Part shown: positions 44,092 to 52,662 of the stretch, piece by piece
How the letters are laid out: every line of letters starts with the position of its first letter
Numbering within the stretch: the stretch's first letter is position 1
Assembly (NCBI GenBank): GCA_017513085.1
Contig: JAFWDK010000027.1
Coordinates: 62,001-126,000, forward strand
DNA from: Clostridiales bacterium
GTDB taxonomy: Bacteria > Bacillota > Clostridia > Saccharofermentanales > Saccharofermentanaceae
Direction: 5' to 3'
Length of the DNA stretch: 64,000 nucleotides
Notes under the pieces: generated by a model
The model's input: the letters and a program-made list of their open reading frames with translations, nothing else
Told to the model about the DNA's origin: nothing
Database searches by the model: none
Program-made: the position numbers and the translations under genes

Positions 44092-44143
44092 GACGTCTTT
44101 GTCCTCCCTCTCAATCTATCTTCTTCATTATACACTAAAGAAA

Positions 44144-44190
44144 GGCTTCCCGCCTCCAGGATCCGATATGGATCCAAGGCACGGAAAGCC
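44144..44190 (-). terminator. terminator of the duplicated membrane-gene operon
   Basis: GGCTT-CC and GGATCC arms pair with GGATCC and GG-AAGCC through a long imperfect stem; on the minus strand TTTCTTTA follows, 26 nt past the last stop codon. Confidence 0.75.
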
Positions 44191-44215
44191 CTCCTGGTTT
44201 CTATTCTTTTTCCGG

Positions 44216-44494
44216 TCACTGATCGCGTGAACGCTCCACCAGTCCCTTACCGGTCGGAACTGTCGGATAGTCAGGTTTCTTCGGCTTGTGACTGATAATA
44301 TACAAATTCTCATCTTTAAGCTTCATCGCATTATCTTTGTCTGTCATAACCACCCCACCGGTATACAGGCTGGCGGAACCGACAGAGTCGCCTATGTTAT
44401 TATTCTTATTCAGGATCGTAGCTGCGATGAAGAACGCCAGTCCGAATCCAAGTCCTGCTCCGAAAAGCGCAGCCAAAAAGTTTATAAAAGCCAC
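44216..44494 (-). CDS. small membrane protein, duplicate B of the cassette
   Basis: A 92-residue protein with one Gly/Phe-rich membrane segment (residues 3-27, FLAALFGAGLGFGLAFFIAA) and a charged tail that ends in a KPKKPDYPTVPTGKG motif. Its paralog at 45771 has the same layout, including NNIGDS and the tail. It follows the zinc-ribbon protein gene by 4 nt. The two gene types travel together, suggesting that the small protein is a partner of the larger one in the membrane. Function unknown. Confidence 0.7.
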   Translation of the reverse strand: MAFINFLAALFGAGLGFGLAFFIAATILNKNNNIGDSVGSASLYTGGVVMTDKDNAMKLKDENLYIISHKPKKPDYPTVPTGKGLVERSRDQ

Positions 44495-44498
44495 AATA

Positions 44499-45737
44499 TC
44501 ACTCCTGTCTCTTCTTTACGAAGTTAAATGTCTTTGCAGACTGTGTCAGCCGGATCTGCGTGAGCACTTTCTTCATTTTGGTCACTCCTGCAGAAATCAG
44601 TGCGACGATACCTGCCCCGATCGCAACGACTATCTTTCCTCTTGAATCACTGCTGGAACTGCTGCTTCTCTTCTTGACGCCCACGTCAAACATGGCATAG
44701 AAAAAGCCTTTAAAAAGATAGAATGCAAGTATCGTCAAAATGACCCCGAGTATGACCGTAAGCGTCCAGAAAAGTGCTTTTCGCCATGGAAGACCGCATA
44801 CGACCTTTCCGGTCTGTCCGTTCACGAGAATTGTGTTATGCTTTCCTTCATAGGTAAAAGTCACAAACCATACCGGAAACATTGCATAGGAGTAGTCATT
44901 GGTAATCGACGTCTGATGCGACTCCGCAATGATTTGCTGCGATGATCCGCTGACATCATGCTTTGCCTCGGTCTCAAAGATCTCTTTCGCTCGGTTTTCG
45001 GTCACTTCATGCAATTCGTCATAATCGATATCCGACGCATTGGAATAAAAACCGAGAAGATAATCCTCATCAAAAACCTTGAGGCCATGTACGTTAAAAG
45101 GTTCCAGGCGTGCAGAACTTTCATTGGAGAGAAGGCTGCATCCATCTACCGGGAAGTTTTTAATGTCCGTATACCCTGTCCGCCCCCAATATTTCGTAGA
45201 GGAATACTTTCCTTGCTTGACTCTGCTTCTCACGACACAGGTTTCTTCATACTTCGCATTGACGATCCAGTACGGAAGATAGATCCCGCGAACATCTTCC
45301 GCCTTAAAATTCTTAATTTCCTTCGGCACAAAAAGCGAATGGGAGATCCGCTCATGGATCAGTCGCAAAGCATCATCTCTTGTGACGCAAAAAGGAATAA
45401 TAAAGTGCGGGGTCTTTTCCTGTGCCACGCGGGAAAACACAACAGTCGGATTTCCGCAATATACGCACTTTGTCGAGACTTCCGATCCGTGGATCACGAT
45501 TTCTCCGCCGCACTCACTACAGGTATAGACATAGCACTCGAGGAACTCTTCCTGGATCTCTTTCTCTTCTCCATAAACTTCCTCGCGCGTCATCACGCGC
45601 TCATTCTCACGATATTTTTTCTCTTCGGATTCCACCTCTTCTGCCGCCCACATTCCACCGCAAAGCATGCAGTGCATCTTTTTGACTGCAGGATCATAAA
45701 TCAAAGCGTGTCCGCAATTCTTACATAATGTTGCCAT
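44499..45737 (-). CDS. zinc-ribbon membrane protein, duplicate B (TFIIB-like ribbon)
   Basis: A 412-residue protein. The N-terminus has a TFIIB-type zinc ribbon (C5, C8, C23, C26) and a second pair of CxxC motifs at CSECGGE and CVYCGN (residues about 72-93); the middle (95-310) is a soluble domain with LPYWIVNAKYEE and AMFPVWFVTF; a membrane segment lies near 325-348 and a second near 372-392. Resembles a family annotated as zinc-ribbon domain proteins, with no known role. About 65 percent of the positions look the same as in its paralog at 46064. Confidence 0.75.
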   Translation of the reverse strand: MATLCKNCGHALIYDPAVKKMHCMLCGGMWAAEEVESEEKKYRENERVMTREEVYGEEKEIQEEFLECYVYTCSECGGEIVIHGSEVSTKCVYCGNPTVVFSRVAQEKTPHFIIPFCVTRDDALRLIHERISHSLFVPKEIKNFKAEDVRGIYLPYWIVNAKYEETCVVRSRVKQGKYSSTKYWGRTGYTDIKNFPVDGCSLLSNESSARLEPFNVHGLKVFDEDYLLGFYSNASDIDYDELHEVTENRAKEIFETEAKHDVSGSSQQIIAESHQTSITNDYSYAMFPVWFVTFTYEGKHNTILVNGQTGKVVCGLPWRKALFWTLTVILGVILTILAFYLFKGFFYAMFDVGVKKRSSSSSSDSRGKIVVAIGAGIVALISAGVTKMKKVLTQIRLTQSAKTFNFVKKRQE

Positions 45738-45770
45738 TCTCTACTCCTCTTGGTTTAATCTGAAAATATA

Positions 45771-46067
45771 TTACTTGATCTGTCCCGTCCGCTTCACCTG
45801 TTCTTTAGAATTCGGCGCTGTCGGATACTTAGGAGCCTCCGGCTCCACTCTTTGGATATATTCTTTCAACTTCGGATGAAGAGCATCTTGAAGTTTTTCT
45901 TTATCTGTGACCATCACATCGTTGGAATATAAGTATGTTTCTCCATGACTGTCACCAACATTATTTCTTTTCTCCAAAATGGAAGCAGCAATCCAGAATG
46001 CAATGCCGATTCCGACTCCGGCTCCCATAATTATAGATAATACATCTTGTGCCGTCATAATTCTCAC
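45771..46067 (-). CDS. small membrane protein, duplicate A of the cassette
   Basis: A 98-residue protein with one Gly/Ile-rich membrane segment (about 8-30) followed by NNVGDSHGETYLYSNDVMV and a KYPTAPNSKEQV tail, matching the 92-residue protein at 44216. Starts inside the end of the preceding zinc-ribbon gene (4-nt overlap), so translation is coupled. Function unknown. Confidence 0.7.
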   Translation of the reverse strand: MRIMTAQDVLSIIMGAGVGIGIAFWIAASILEKRNNVGDSHGETYLYSNDVMVTDKEKLQDALHPKLKEYIQRVEPEAPKYPTAPNSKEQVKRTGQIK

Positions 46068-47290
46068 CCCTGTCTCTTTTTCACAAAGTGAAACATCTTG
46101 TCTGACTGCGTCAACTGCAGAAGTTTCTTTACTTTTGCCATCTTGATCGATGCCACAGTGGCAAAGAGCATACCGAATAAGGACCCAAAGCCAAGTATAA
46201 ACTGTCCCGTGATCGAAGATGCAGAATCTTTACCGGTTTCCGGCGCTCCCAGTGCGGAGACAATGCCTCGCAGAAGCAAAGTCAGCACCACGCCCAACAC
46301 GATTCCGGAAATGATCGTGATCCACTTGAATGCCTTTTTATTCCAAGGAACCGCACCAACGATTTTACCGGTCTGTCCGTTGATCAGAATGGTATTCGGT
46401 TTGCCCTCACACCGATACGTGATGAACCACACAGGAAACATGGCGTATTTATAGTCATTCAGGATCGCCGTCTGGTGTGATTCTGCACAGATACGCTCCG
46501 CATTCTTTCCGAATTCCTTCTTGATCGTGCTTTCGTAGATCTCCTTCGCACGTCTCTCCGTAGCCAGATACATCTCTTCATATGTGATGTCTGATGAATT
46601 CGAATAGAAACCCAAAAGATAATCCTCATCAAATTTTCTCATAGCACTAAGATCAAAGGGTTCCAGGCAGGTAGAGCTCTCATCGGAAAGCATCCTACAC
46701 CCGTCCAGCGGAAAATTCTTGATCGTCATATAACCTTTCCGTCCATGATACGTGTACTTTGACACAGCGCTTCCACCTCTGACCTGCACCACGGCAGCTT
46801 CCTCATGGTTGGCATTCACGACCCAGTATGGAAGATATATGCCCTTGATGTCGTTGACGTTCAGAGCTTTTAATTCCTTCGGCAAAAGCACTGACTTCGA
46901 TATCATCTGTTGCACGTATCGGAGTGCCTGCTCTCGGGTTACCGAGAAAGGAATGATATAGTCCGGGGTCATTTCTTTTGCCACACGGGAGAATACCACA
47001 TTCGGATTTCCGCAGTAGATACATGTCGTGGAGACTTCTGTTCCGTGGATGGAGATCTCACCGCCACACTCACTACAGGTGTACACATAGCTCTCGAGAA
47101 ACTCCTCGTACGTCTCATCATCACCAAAGACTTCATCTCTTGTCAGGACACGCTCGTTCTCACGGTATTTCTTCGAATCCGACTCCACGTCCTCCGCAGC
47201 AAACTGACTCCCGCAATACGCACAATACAGTTTTCCCAAAGCCGGCTCGAACACCAAGGCATGATTACAGTTCTTACATAGCGTTGCCAT
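46064..47290 (-). CDS. zinc-ribbon membrane protein, duplicate A (TFIIB-like ribbon)
   Basis: A 408-residue paralog of the protein at 44499: ribbon cysteines in LCKNCNHAL and LYCAYCGSQF, second ribbon CSECGGE and CIYCGN, central LPYWVVNANHEE and AMFPVWFITY, membrane segments near 322-345 and 362-385. The ATG at 47290 has AAGGGAG about 8 nt upstream; a GTG three codons earlier is possible. The gene heads the four-gene operon A-large, A-small, B-large, B-small. Confidence 0.75.
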   Translation of the reverse strand: MATLCKNCNHALVFEPALGKLYCAYCGSQFAAEDVESDSKKYRENERVLTRDEVFGDDETYEEFLESYVYTCSECGGEISIHGTEVSTTCIYCGNPNVVFSRVAKEMTPDYIIPFSVTREQALRYVQQMISKSVLLPKELKALNVNDIKGIYLPYWVVNANHEEAAVVQVRGGSAVSKYTYHGRKGYMTIKNFPLDGCRMLSDESSTCLEPFDLSAMRKFDEDYLLGFYSNSSDITYEEMYLATERRAKEIYESTIKKEFGKNAERICAESHQTAILNDYKYAMFPVWFITYRCEGKPNTILINGQTGKIVGAVPWNKKAFKWITIISGIVLGVVLTLLLRGIVSALGAPETGKDSASSITGQFILGFGSLFGMLFATVASIKMAKVKKLLQLTQSDKMFHFVKKRQG

Positions 47291-47458
47291 TTCTTTCACT
47301 CCCTTCGGAAATCATAAGCAAACTTTTCTGGTAACAAAAATATTATATAGTATTGCGGTTCTGAATCGAGAGATAATCTTCTGAAATACATTGCTATATT
47401 TGCAGAGCGGAAGGACAAAAGAAATCCGTATTTGCAAGGTCATCTGCAAAACAAAAAA

Positions 47459-47489
47459 GAGACCATCTTCACTTCCATGAGATGGTCTC
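47459..47489 (-). terminator. terminator of paaK
   Basis: GAGACCATCT and AGATGGTCTC form a 10-bp perfect stem; T6 follows on the minus strand. Begins 25 nt past the stop codon. Confidence 0.9.
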
Positions 47490-47514
47490 TTTCCGATTTC
47501 TCAATCAATATAGC

Positions 47515-48837
47515 TTATTTTGTGAAACGCTCGTCAATGACTCTCTTCATCTTTCCTTCGGATCTCGGCAAAGATCTCGGCTCACAAAGCTTGATCTTTG
47601 CATGGATACCGGTAATGGAAGCGATCTCTCCTTCGAGCATCTTTTCTGTGTTCTCGATCTCTCTCATAGAGTCAGAGAAGAAAGACGATGTCATCTCAAC
47701 CTTAACGACCATTCTGTCAAGGTTGTGTATACGATCGAGATAGATCATATAGTGCGGTTCCACTTCGCTATGCGCAAGAAGAACGGCCTCGATCTGAGAC
47801 GGGAACACATTGACGCCACGGATGATCATCATGTCGTCAGCACGACCGGTAACCTTTTCGATCTTCGGTGTGGTACGTCCACATTCGCACTTACCATGAT
47901 AAAGACGTGTCAGGTCATGTGTGTTATATCTGAGAAGCGGTACACCTTCCTTGGAAACGGAAGAGAATACAAGCTCACCGAGCTGGCCATCCGGCAGAGG
48001 CTCGCCTGTCTGAGGATCCACGATTTCCGGGATGAAGTGGTCTGCTTCAATATGAATCAGATCAGATTTATCGCAAGAGCAGCCTACTCCAGGTCCGCAG
48101 ATCTCTGTCAGTCCATAGATATCAAAAGCACGCAATCCCAGTTTTTCTTCAATCTGGTCACGCATTTCCAACGTCCATGCTTCAGCACCGAAGATACCGC
48201 AACGAAGATTCAGTTCGGATTTATCAACACCGGCCGCCTCAAGCTGGTCAGCGATATGAAGCGCATATGTCGGTGTGCACATCAGGACTTCCGGCTTCCA
48301 CTCCCGAAGGATCTGGATCTGACGTGCAGTATTACCACCGGAAACCGGAATCGCCGTCGCTCCGAGTTTCGCACATGCGAAGTGTGGGCCAAGGCCACCG
48401 GTGAAGAGACCGTAGCCGTACGCAATATGCACCATGTCACCCTTCTGCACGCCGGATCTCGCCATTGAACGGCACAGTACCGAATTCCAAAGTTCAACAT
48501 CGTTCGCCGTATATCCGACAACCTTCATGCGTCCGGTCGTACCGGAAGAAGCATGCACACGTACAAGCTGGTCTCTCGGGACCGCCAACGTGCCGAACGG
48601 ATAGTTATCACGGAAATCGAACTTATCACAGAACGGGAGTTTCGGAAGATCCGCCACGCTCTTAATATCTCCAGGCTCAATGCCCTTCTCCTGCATGCGC
48701 TTTCTGTAGTACGGAACATGCTCATACATGCGGTTTACACAATTGATCAGCCGCTCACTTTGTACCTTTGCGCGCTCGTCATCTGACATGCACTCGGCTT
48801 TCGGATCATAGATCCATGTGTTCACTTCTTTTCTCAT
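47515..48837 (-). CDS. paaK: phenylacetate-CoA ligase family protein
   Basis: A 440-residue adenylate-forming enzyme that would activate phenylacetate or another aryl acid with ATP and CoA. Motifs: VRVHASSGTTGRMKVVGY (AMP loop), GIFGAEAW, DIYGLTEICGPG, and VTGRADDMMIIRGVNVFPSQ near the end. In anaerobes this family usually works with indolepyruvate oxidoreductase in aromatic amino acid degradation or salvage, although that enzyme is not here. I choose the ATG at 48837 with AGGT 8-9 nt upstream; the frame extends to 48903 through the T-box. Controlled by a T-box leader, which implies response to an uncharged tRNA. Confidence 0.92.
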   Translation of the reverse strand: MRKEVNTWIYDPKAECMSDDERAKVQSERLINCVNRMYEHVPYYRKRMQEKGIEPGDIKSVADLPKLPFCDKFDFRDNYPFGTLAVPRDQLVRVHASSGTTGRMKVVGYTANDVELWNSVLCRSMARSGVQKGDMVHIAYGYGLFTGGLGPHFACAKLGATAIPVSGGNTARQIQILREWKPEVLMCTPTYALHIADQLEAAGVDKSELNLRCGIFGAEAWTLEMRDQIEEKLGLRAFDIYGLTEICGPGVGCSCDKSDLIHIEADHFIPEIVDPQTGEPLPDGQLGELVFSSVSKEGVPLLRYNTHDLTRLYHGKCECGRTTPKIEKVTGRADDMMIIRGVNVFPSQIEAVLLAHSEVEPHYMIYLDRIHNLDRMVVKVEMTSSFFSDSMREIENTEKMLEGEIASITGIHAKIKLCEPRSLPRSEGKMKRVIDERFTK

Positions 48838-48839
48838 CT

Positions 48840-49187
48840 TTATTACCTGCCTTTCGATTCCTGGCGGCAACAAAAAGTCCCATTGCCGTCGATTCACCAG
48901 CAATGGGACGAAATATCATATCTCGCGGTACCACCCATTTTCGAGCCTTTTACAGAAAAAGCACTCGCTCTCGTCAAGGCCATTCAGCCTCTGCCCTAAG
49001 TAACGGTGGGCTCTCCGTATCCGCCTACCTTCGTCAGCTCCGAATAACTCGAATACCCGCTTTCAGCAGATCTGCTCGGGAGGGAACTTCGACTGATCTT
49101 CTTTCGTATGCAGGCTCTCAATTCTTCCGCCCGCACGCCCTGTACGACTCCTGATCGCTACTTTTCTCCGTCAGCGCATTTAAAGAT
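48840..49187 (-). ncRNA. T-box leader controlling paaK
   Basis: The T-box core TGGGTGGTACCGCG lies at 48937-48924, and the terminator stem (GTCCCATTG at 48877-48885 with its complement at 48901-48909, then T5) competes with pairing of AATGGG and CCCATT in the antiterminator. The Stem I part shows a purine-rich AAAAGTAGC that may be the 5' side of the specifier loop. The specifier could not be resolved; the two candidate triplets read TTC (Phe). The RNA is about 350 nt long from its promoter. Confidence 0.85.
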
Positions 49188-49193
49188 AAGTCG

Positions 49194-49222
49194 ATTATGC
49201 GGCGAAACCAGTCTGATGTCAA
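49194..49222 (-). promoter_or_regulatory. promoter of the T-box-paaK transcript
   Basis: TTGACA (49222-49217) and CATAAT (49199-49194) on the minus strand are 17 bp apart; transcription would start near 49187. Confidence 0.75.
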
Positions 49223-49240
49223 GTTCTTTGGAAAGAAAAA

Positions 49241-49262
49241 CGGTCCGAAATCATTCGGACCG
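49241..49262 (-). terminator. terminator of the PadR operon
   Basis: CGGTCCGAA and TTCGGACCG form a 9-bp perfect stem; T5 follows on the minus strand. It sits 35 nt past the stop of the last PadR-operon gene. Confidence 0.9.
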
Positions 49263-49296
49263 CCTTCCCTTTTTCCTTCTTTTTCACCCTTTGGTG

Positions 49297-49602
49297 TCAG
49301 TCTTTGGCTATTTCATCGTCATCATCCCGATAATCCACATGGATACCGAGGACTTTAACATCTGTACCCTTGTCATCAACAATGATATGAATACCGGGCA
49401 GATCGATCTTGACGCCCTTATCCTTGCTGATGTCGATGCCGTCACAGCTTCCGATGATATCCGAGTCACCGGAAGTAATACAATCAGTGATCTTCTTGGC
49501 TCCGCTTCCGAGGAATATTGCGCCACTTACGAAGAAGAGGATCACGGAGAGCACGAAGCTTGCAATCATGATACATAAAAACACTACTGCTGGTTTCTTC
49601 AT
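49297..49602 (-). CDS. small single-pass membrane protein in PadR operon
   Basis: A 101-residue protein: one membrane segment (residues 6-32, FLCIMIASFVLSVILFFV) and an Asp/Lys/Ile-rich tail ending in DYRDDDDEIAKD. Probably the tail is outside and short. It lies 14 nt from the DUF1700-like gene and is the third gene of the padR operon. In PadR/DUF1700 operons the later genes commonly encode such membrane or adhesin-like (DUF4097) proteins; function unknown. Confidence 0.65.
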   Translation of the reverse strand: MKKPAVVFLCIMIASFVLSVILFFVSGAIFLGSGAKKITDCITSGDSDIIGSCDGIDISKDKGVKIDLPGIHIIVDDKGTDVKVLGIHVDYRDDDDEIAKD

Positions 49603-49616
49603 ACTTATCTACCTCC

Positions 49617-50429
49617 TTACTCTTTCTTCCAGGTCTTGCCCATAAAGCGGATATAGGCGATCGTGCCACGGATGAACCCGACGATTGCGAAACCGGAAAG
49701 GATCGCAAGAGAAACAGTCAGGAATCCAAGCGCGATGGCAAAGAAGATCTTCGCTACCAGGAATCCACCTGTTACGGACGGGGCTACAAACAGCGCGCCG
49801 GTCAACAGTCCGGCAAGTGCCGTAATTCCGAGAAGAGCAATGAGAAGCGCAAGCGCCAGGAGCCATACCCAGAATGCCACGAAGATCGTGAACAGGATGA
49901 TAAATGCTTTGTCATGTTTGTTTTCCTGCGGTTTCGCATGGCTCGGATCATGCGACGGATACTGTGTATAGTCCGGAAGATCGAACTGCTTCTTTCCCTG
50001 TGTCGGTCTCGGTTCGGAAAGATCCGGAGCGCGTCCGCCCTGATGAGCCCGCTCGCCGGCAGGTTCCGGCTTCGGTGCCGCATTCTTCGGCGGGATCGCA
50101 TATGTCGGATGACAGAAACCCTGGATCGTCTGCGCAGTTACACCGCGATTCGGACGGCCTAGCCATGTCTGGATCGGAACGATCGGATAAGCGCCGGCAG
50201 CAACTGTCTGCGTGCCCGACACATCAAATTCCGGAACTCCGTCACCTAAGTAGAACTGAGCGACTTCCATCGGGCTTCCGAGCTTGGCAGAAATTTCGCT
50301 TTCGCTCTTTCCCTCTGAAACACCAATATCAAAATGCATCTCGAATTCTTTCAAGATCTCTTCCACGTCTTTGGAAGGAAGCGTAACTAACTGTTCACGC
50401 AGAGAAGCAATATATTCACGTTTATTCAT
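49617..50429 (-). CDS. HAAS/DUF1700-domain membrane protein
   Basis: A 270-residue protein with the HAAS signature at the N-terminus: MNKREYIASLREQLVTLPSK, then FEMHFDIGVSEGKSE and KLGSPMEVAQFYLGDG. Residues about 80-165 are a Pro/Lys-rich linker; three or four membrane segments follow to 260. Known as the membrane partner in PadR-controlled envelope-stress operons. The start overlaps the end of padR by 4 nt. What signal it handles is unknown. Confidence 0.85.
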   Translation of the reverse strand: MNKREYIASLREQLVTLPSKDVEEILKEFEMHFDIGVSEGKSESEISAKLGSPMEVAQFYLGDGVPEFDVSGTQTVAAGAYPIVPIQTWLGRPNRGVTAQTIQGFCHPTYAIPPKNAAPKPEPAGERAHQGGRAPDLSEPRPTQGKKQFDLPDYTQYPSHDPSHAKPQENKHDKAFIILFTIFVAFWVWLLALALLIALLGITALAGLLTGALFVAPSVTGGFLVAKIFFAIALGFLTVSLAILSGFAIVGFIRGTIAYIRFMGKTWKKE

Positions 50430-50743
50430 GCGCTCACCCCTCCCACAATCTTATTTACACTGGCCGTAAAAGAATTCCAGTCTTCCAGTAATTCTTCCAG
50501 TTTCTTCTGACCCATAACAGTCAGACTATAGTATTTCCGCGGCGGACCGCTCTGCGATTCCTGAAGATAGGATGCTACCAGACCATCGCTGGCAAGCTTA
50601 CGAAGAAGCGGATAGACCGTGCCGTCAGAAATCATGATGGTCTCCGACAAAGTGCTGGCCAACTCATAACCATACCGGTCATTATCTTTCAACATGGCCA
50701 GAACACAAAGATCGAGAACGCCCTTCTTAAATTGAACATTCAT
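50426..50743 (-). CDS. PadR family transcriptional regulator
   Basis: A 105-residue winged-helix repressor: MNVQFKKGVLDLCVLAMLKD, RYGYELASTLSETIMISDGT, VYPLLRKLASDGLVASYLQE, GPPRKYYSLTVMGQKKLEEL. The ATG at 50743 has GGAGGA 7 nt upstream; a GTG two codons earlier is less likely. It overlaps the next gene by 4 nt, so regulator and membrane protein are made together. The palindrome at 50792-50813 is the likely operator. Confidence 0.93.
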   Translation of the reverse strand: MNVQFKKGVLDLCVLAMLKDNDRYGYELASTLSETIMISDGTVYPLLRKLASDGLVASYLQESQSGPPRKYYSLTVMGQKKLEELLEDWNSFTASVNKIVGGVSA

Positions 50744-50791
50744 GTGCACTCCTCCTTTTGTATTCTGATTTCGTTTCGATTACCTTTCATA

Positions 50792-50813
50792 GAATGTTCA
50801 GTATTGAACATTC
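50792..50813. promoter_or_regulatory. PadR-type operator
   Basis: GAATGTTCAGTATTGAACATTC is an 8-bp-arm perfect palindrome containing ATGT-N10-ACAT, close to the known PadR form ATGT-N8-ACAT, 50 bp upstream of padR. A half copy (TTGAACATTC) lies at the padR start codon. Confidence 0.75.
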
Positions 50814-50892
50814 AACACTAGTGATTATAAAACGGTACCGAACAATGTGTCAATGCTTTTTCGAAATCATTCGTGAAATTTTAATACAATGG

Positions 50893-51669
50893 TTAAATAA
50901 TCGTGGAAAAGCAGACCCAATTGTTCTCTTCATCCAGAATGATCGCTTCTGTCGTCAAATCATCGATATTGTTGGAACAACGCAGGATAAACACTTTTGC
51001 ATTCGGGTGCTCGTCAATATTTTCCGGGAAGGAGATCTTCAACTGGATCGGGTACGATTCCTCGATCTCTGTGCCGACAAAACCCGCAATCTCCGCCTTG
51101 ATCTTCGCATCCAGATCCGCTGCGGTCGCTTCTTCCACACTCATGGCGCTTAACACGGATTTACTTTTCGCCAGTTTTGCAAAAGGACTCATGTCTTTTT
51201 CGTCGCAGGAGAATTCCAGCATGACGTAGCTGCTGCTTCTGAAATCTTCCGAACAAAAATCCAGCCTATAGTCTGTTGTGCTTTCCGGAATGGCATTCGG
51301 GAAAAACTGCGGAACATATCGTTCACGCGTCAGATACGCTAATTGCTTCGTGTAATTCTTCTTCGCAGTGGAAGAAAACGGGATGGAAAAAGAACTGACA
51401 AACAGCGTCAGCGAGAGAAGGATCAGCGAAACAAGATACATTGTTTTCATGTTTGATCCTGTGCGGACGCGGATCAATGCGATCAAGGAAATGATAAAAC
51501 CAAGAGCGCTCAAGACCATAGCTATGGTAAAGCTCGGAACCATGTATTTCCATGTTTTCAGAGAAAACCAGACAGTGGAAAACAGAAGCACAGCACTAAC
51601 GACAGATCCGACGACGCGTATCTTTCTAATCTCTTTCGGGACTCGTGTTTTTCCTTCGTTTTCGCTCAT
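50893..51669 (-). CDS. membrane protein, function unknown
   Basis: A 258-residue protein: basic cytoplasmic start, three hydrophobic segments at about 20-35, 45-66 and 76-94, then an extracellular domain of about 155 residues (100-258) rich in Ser, Glu and Lys with strands such as YVMLEFSCDEKDM. No signature recognised. It lies between the padR operator and whiA in the same direction as both, with own ribosome site uncertain. Possibly a sensor or a surface protein. Confidence 0.65.
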   Translation of the reverse strand: MSENEGKTRVPKEIRKIRVVGSVVSAVLLFSTVWFSLKTWKYMVPSFTIAMVLSALGFIISLIALIRVRTGSNMKTMYLVSLILLSLTLFVSSFSIPFSSTAKKNYTKQLAYLTRERYVPQFFPNAIPESTTDYRLDFCSEDFRSSSYVMLEFSCDEKDMSPFAKLAKSKSVLSAMSVEEATAADLDAKIKAEIAGFVGTEIEESYPIQLKISFPENIDEHPNAKVFILRCSNNIDDLTTEAIILDEENNWVCFSTII

Positions 51670-51774
51670 CTTAACCCCAATTCTTCATAACCATAACACC
51701 CTAACTATATTGTATTCGGTACAAAAAAAATTTAAACGGAAAAAATCGAGGAAAAACAAGGATAAATACTAGTT

Positions 51775-52662
51775 TTAAAGCATATCAACCAGTTTTCGCA
51801 GACGGTGATTCATGCCGGATTTACTGATAGGCGGGTTCATGAGTTTCCCGAGTTCTTCCAGCGACAGACCCGGATTATCGATATGGAGCCGAGCCACATC
51901 CAGCAGTTCTTTTGGAATACGGCCGGCCTTATCCGAAGCCAGAAGTGCCTGCAGCTGCTTCGTTCTGCGCGCGCTGGCATCTGCCTGCTGCTTCATGGTC
52001 CAGTTATCGAGATTAACTGTACTTGCCACCATCCGGTTGACTTCTCTTTGGGCACGGACATTCTGCAATTCCATCATTTGGCGGACTGCTCCCAAGATTA
52101 CCAGAAAATCGCTGATCGCATCTGTCTTCTTGAAATAGATCGCCCAGGTCGTATCGGAAACTCTCGTGGACGGTTCAATATTCTCCGCGTGAAAAAGAAG
52201 GATCAGCGGCTTTACGAAAGCGTCCGTGCGGCACAAGATCTCGATGCGGCTTTTCTTCTGCGGATCCGAATACGAGCCTCTCGCCAAAAAAGCACCTCGC
52301 AGGATCGCCCGGCGGACGCCTTCGTTTTCGGAGATATCTTCCACGATGGTATCCGGCGTCAAAAAAGGCTCGATAAACTCCAGAAACGAGTTCTTTTCGA
52401 ACGTAACAGCATAGAACGAGCCCCCACGGCGTCCGATCTTTTCTATCTCTTTTAAGGGGAATATCTTTCCGCTTTTTCTCGCATCTTCGCAAAGCCGTTG
52501 TGCCACGAGTTCTCTCGGGCAGCAGACTGTAATGTCATTTTCTTCGGAAAAACCGCTGCACAAGCAGATAGAAGCCATCTCCGCCGCCCATTCTTCACTA
52601 GTACTGTATTGATGCTTCAGTATTTCTTTCTTTATCTCAACGGAAGGCGTTTCCACGCTCAT
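51775..52662 (-). CDS. whiA: DNA-binding protein WhiA
   Basis: A 295-residue WhiA: N-terminal LAGLIDADG-like domain (KKEILKHQYSTSEEWAAEMA at the start, RGAFLARGSYSDPQKK in the middle) and C-terminal helix-turn-helix (LDVARLHIDNPGLSLEELGK, MNHRLRKLVDML). WhiA supports sporulation in Streptomyces and division and chromosome segregation in Bacillus. Its start overlaps the end of rapZ by 4 nt. Last gene of hprK-murB-rapZ-whiA. Confidence 0.94.
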   Translation of the reverse strand: MSVETPSVEIKKEILKHQYSTSEEWAAEMASICLCSGFSEENDITVCCPRELVAQRLCEDARKSGKIFPLKEIEKIGRRGGSFYAVTFEKNSFLEFIEPFLTPDTIVEDISENEGVRRAILRGAFLARGSYSDPQKKSRIEILCRTDAFVKPLILLFHAENIEPSTRVSDTTWAIYFKKTDAISDFLVILGAVRQMMELQNVRAQREVNRMVASTVNLDNWTMKQQADASARRTKQLQALLASDKAGRIPKELLDVARLHIDNPGLSLEELGKLMNPPISKSGMNHRLRKLVDML

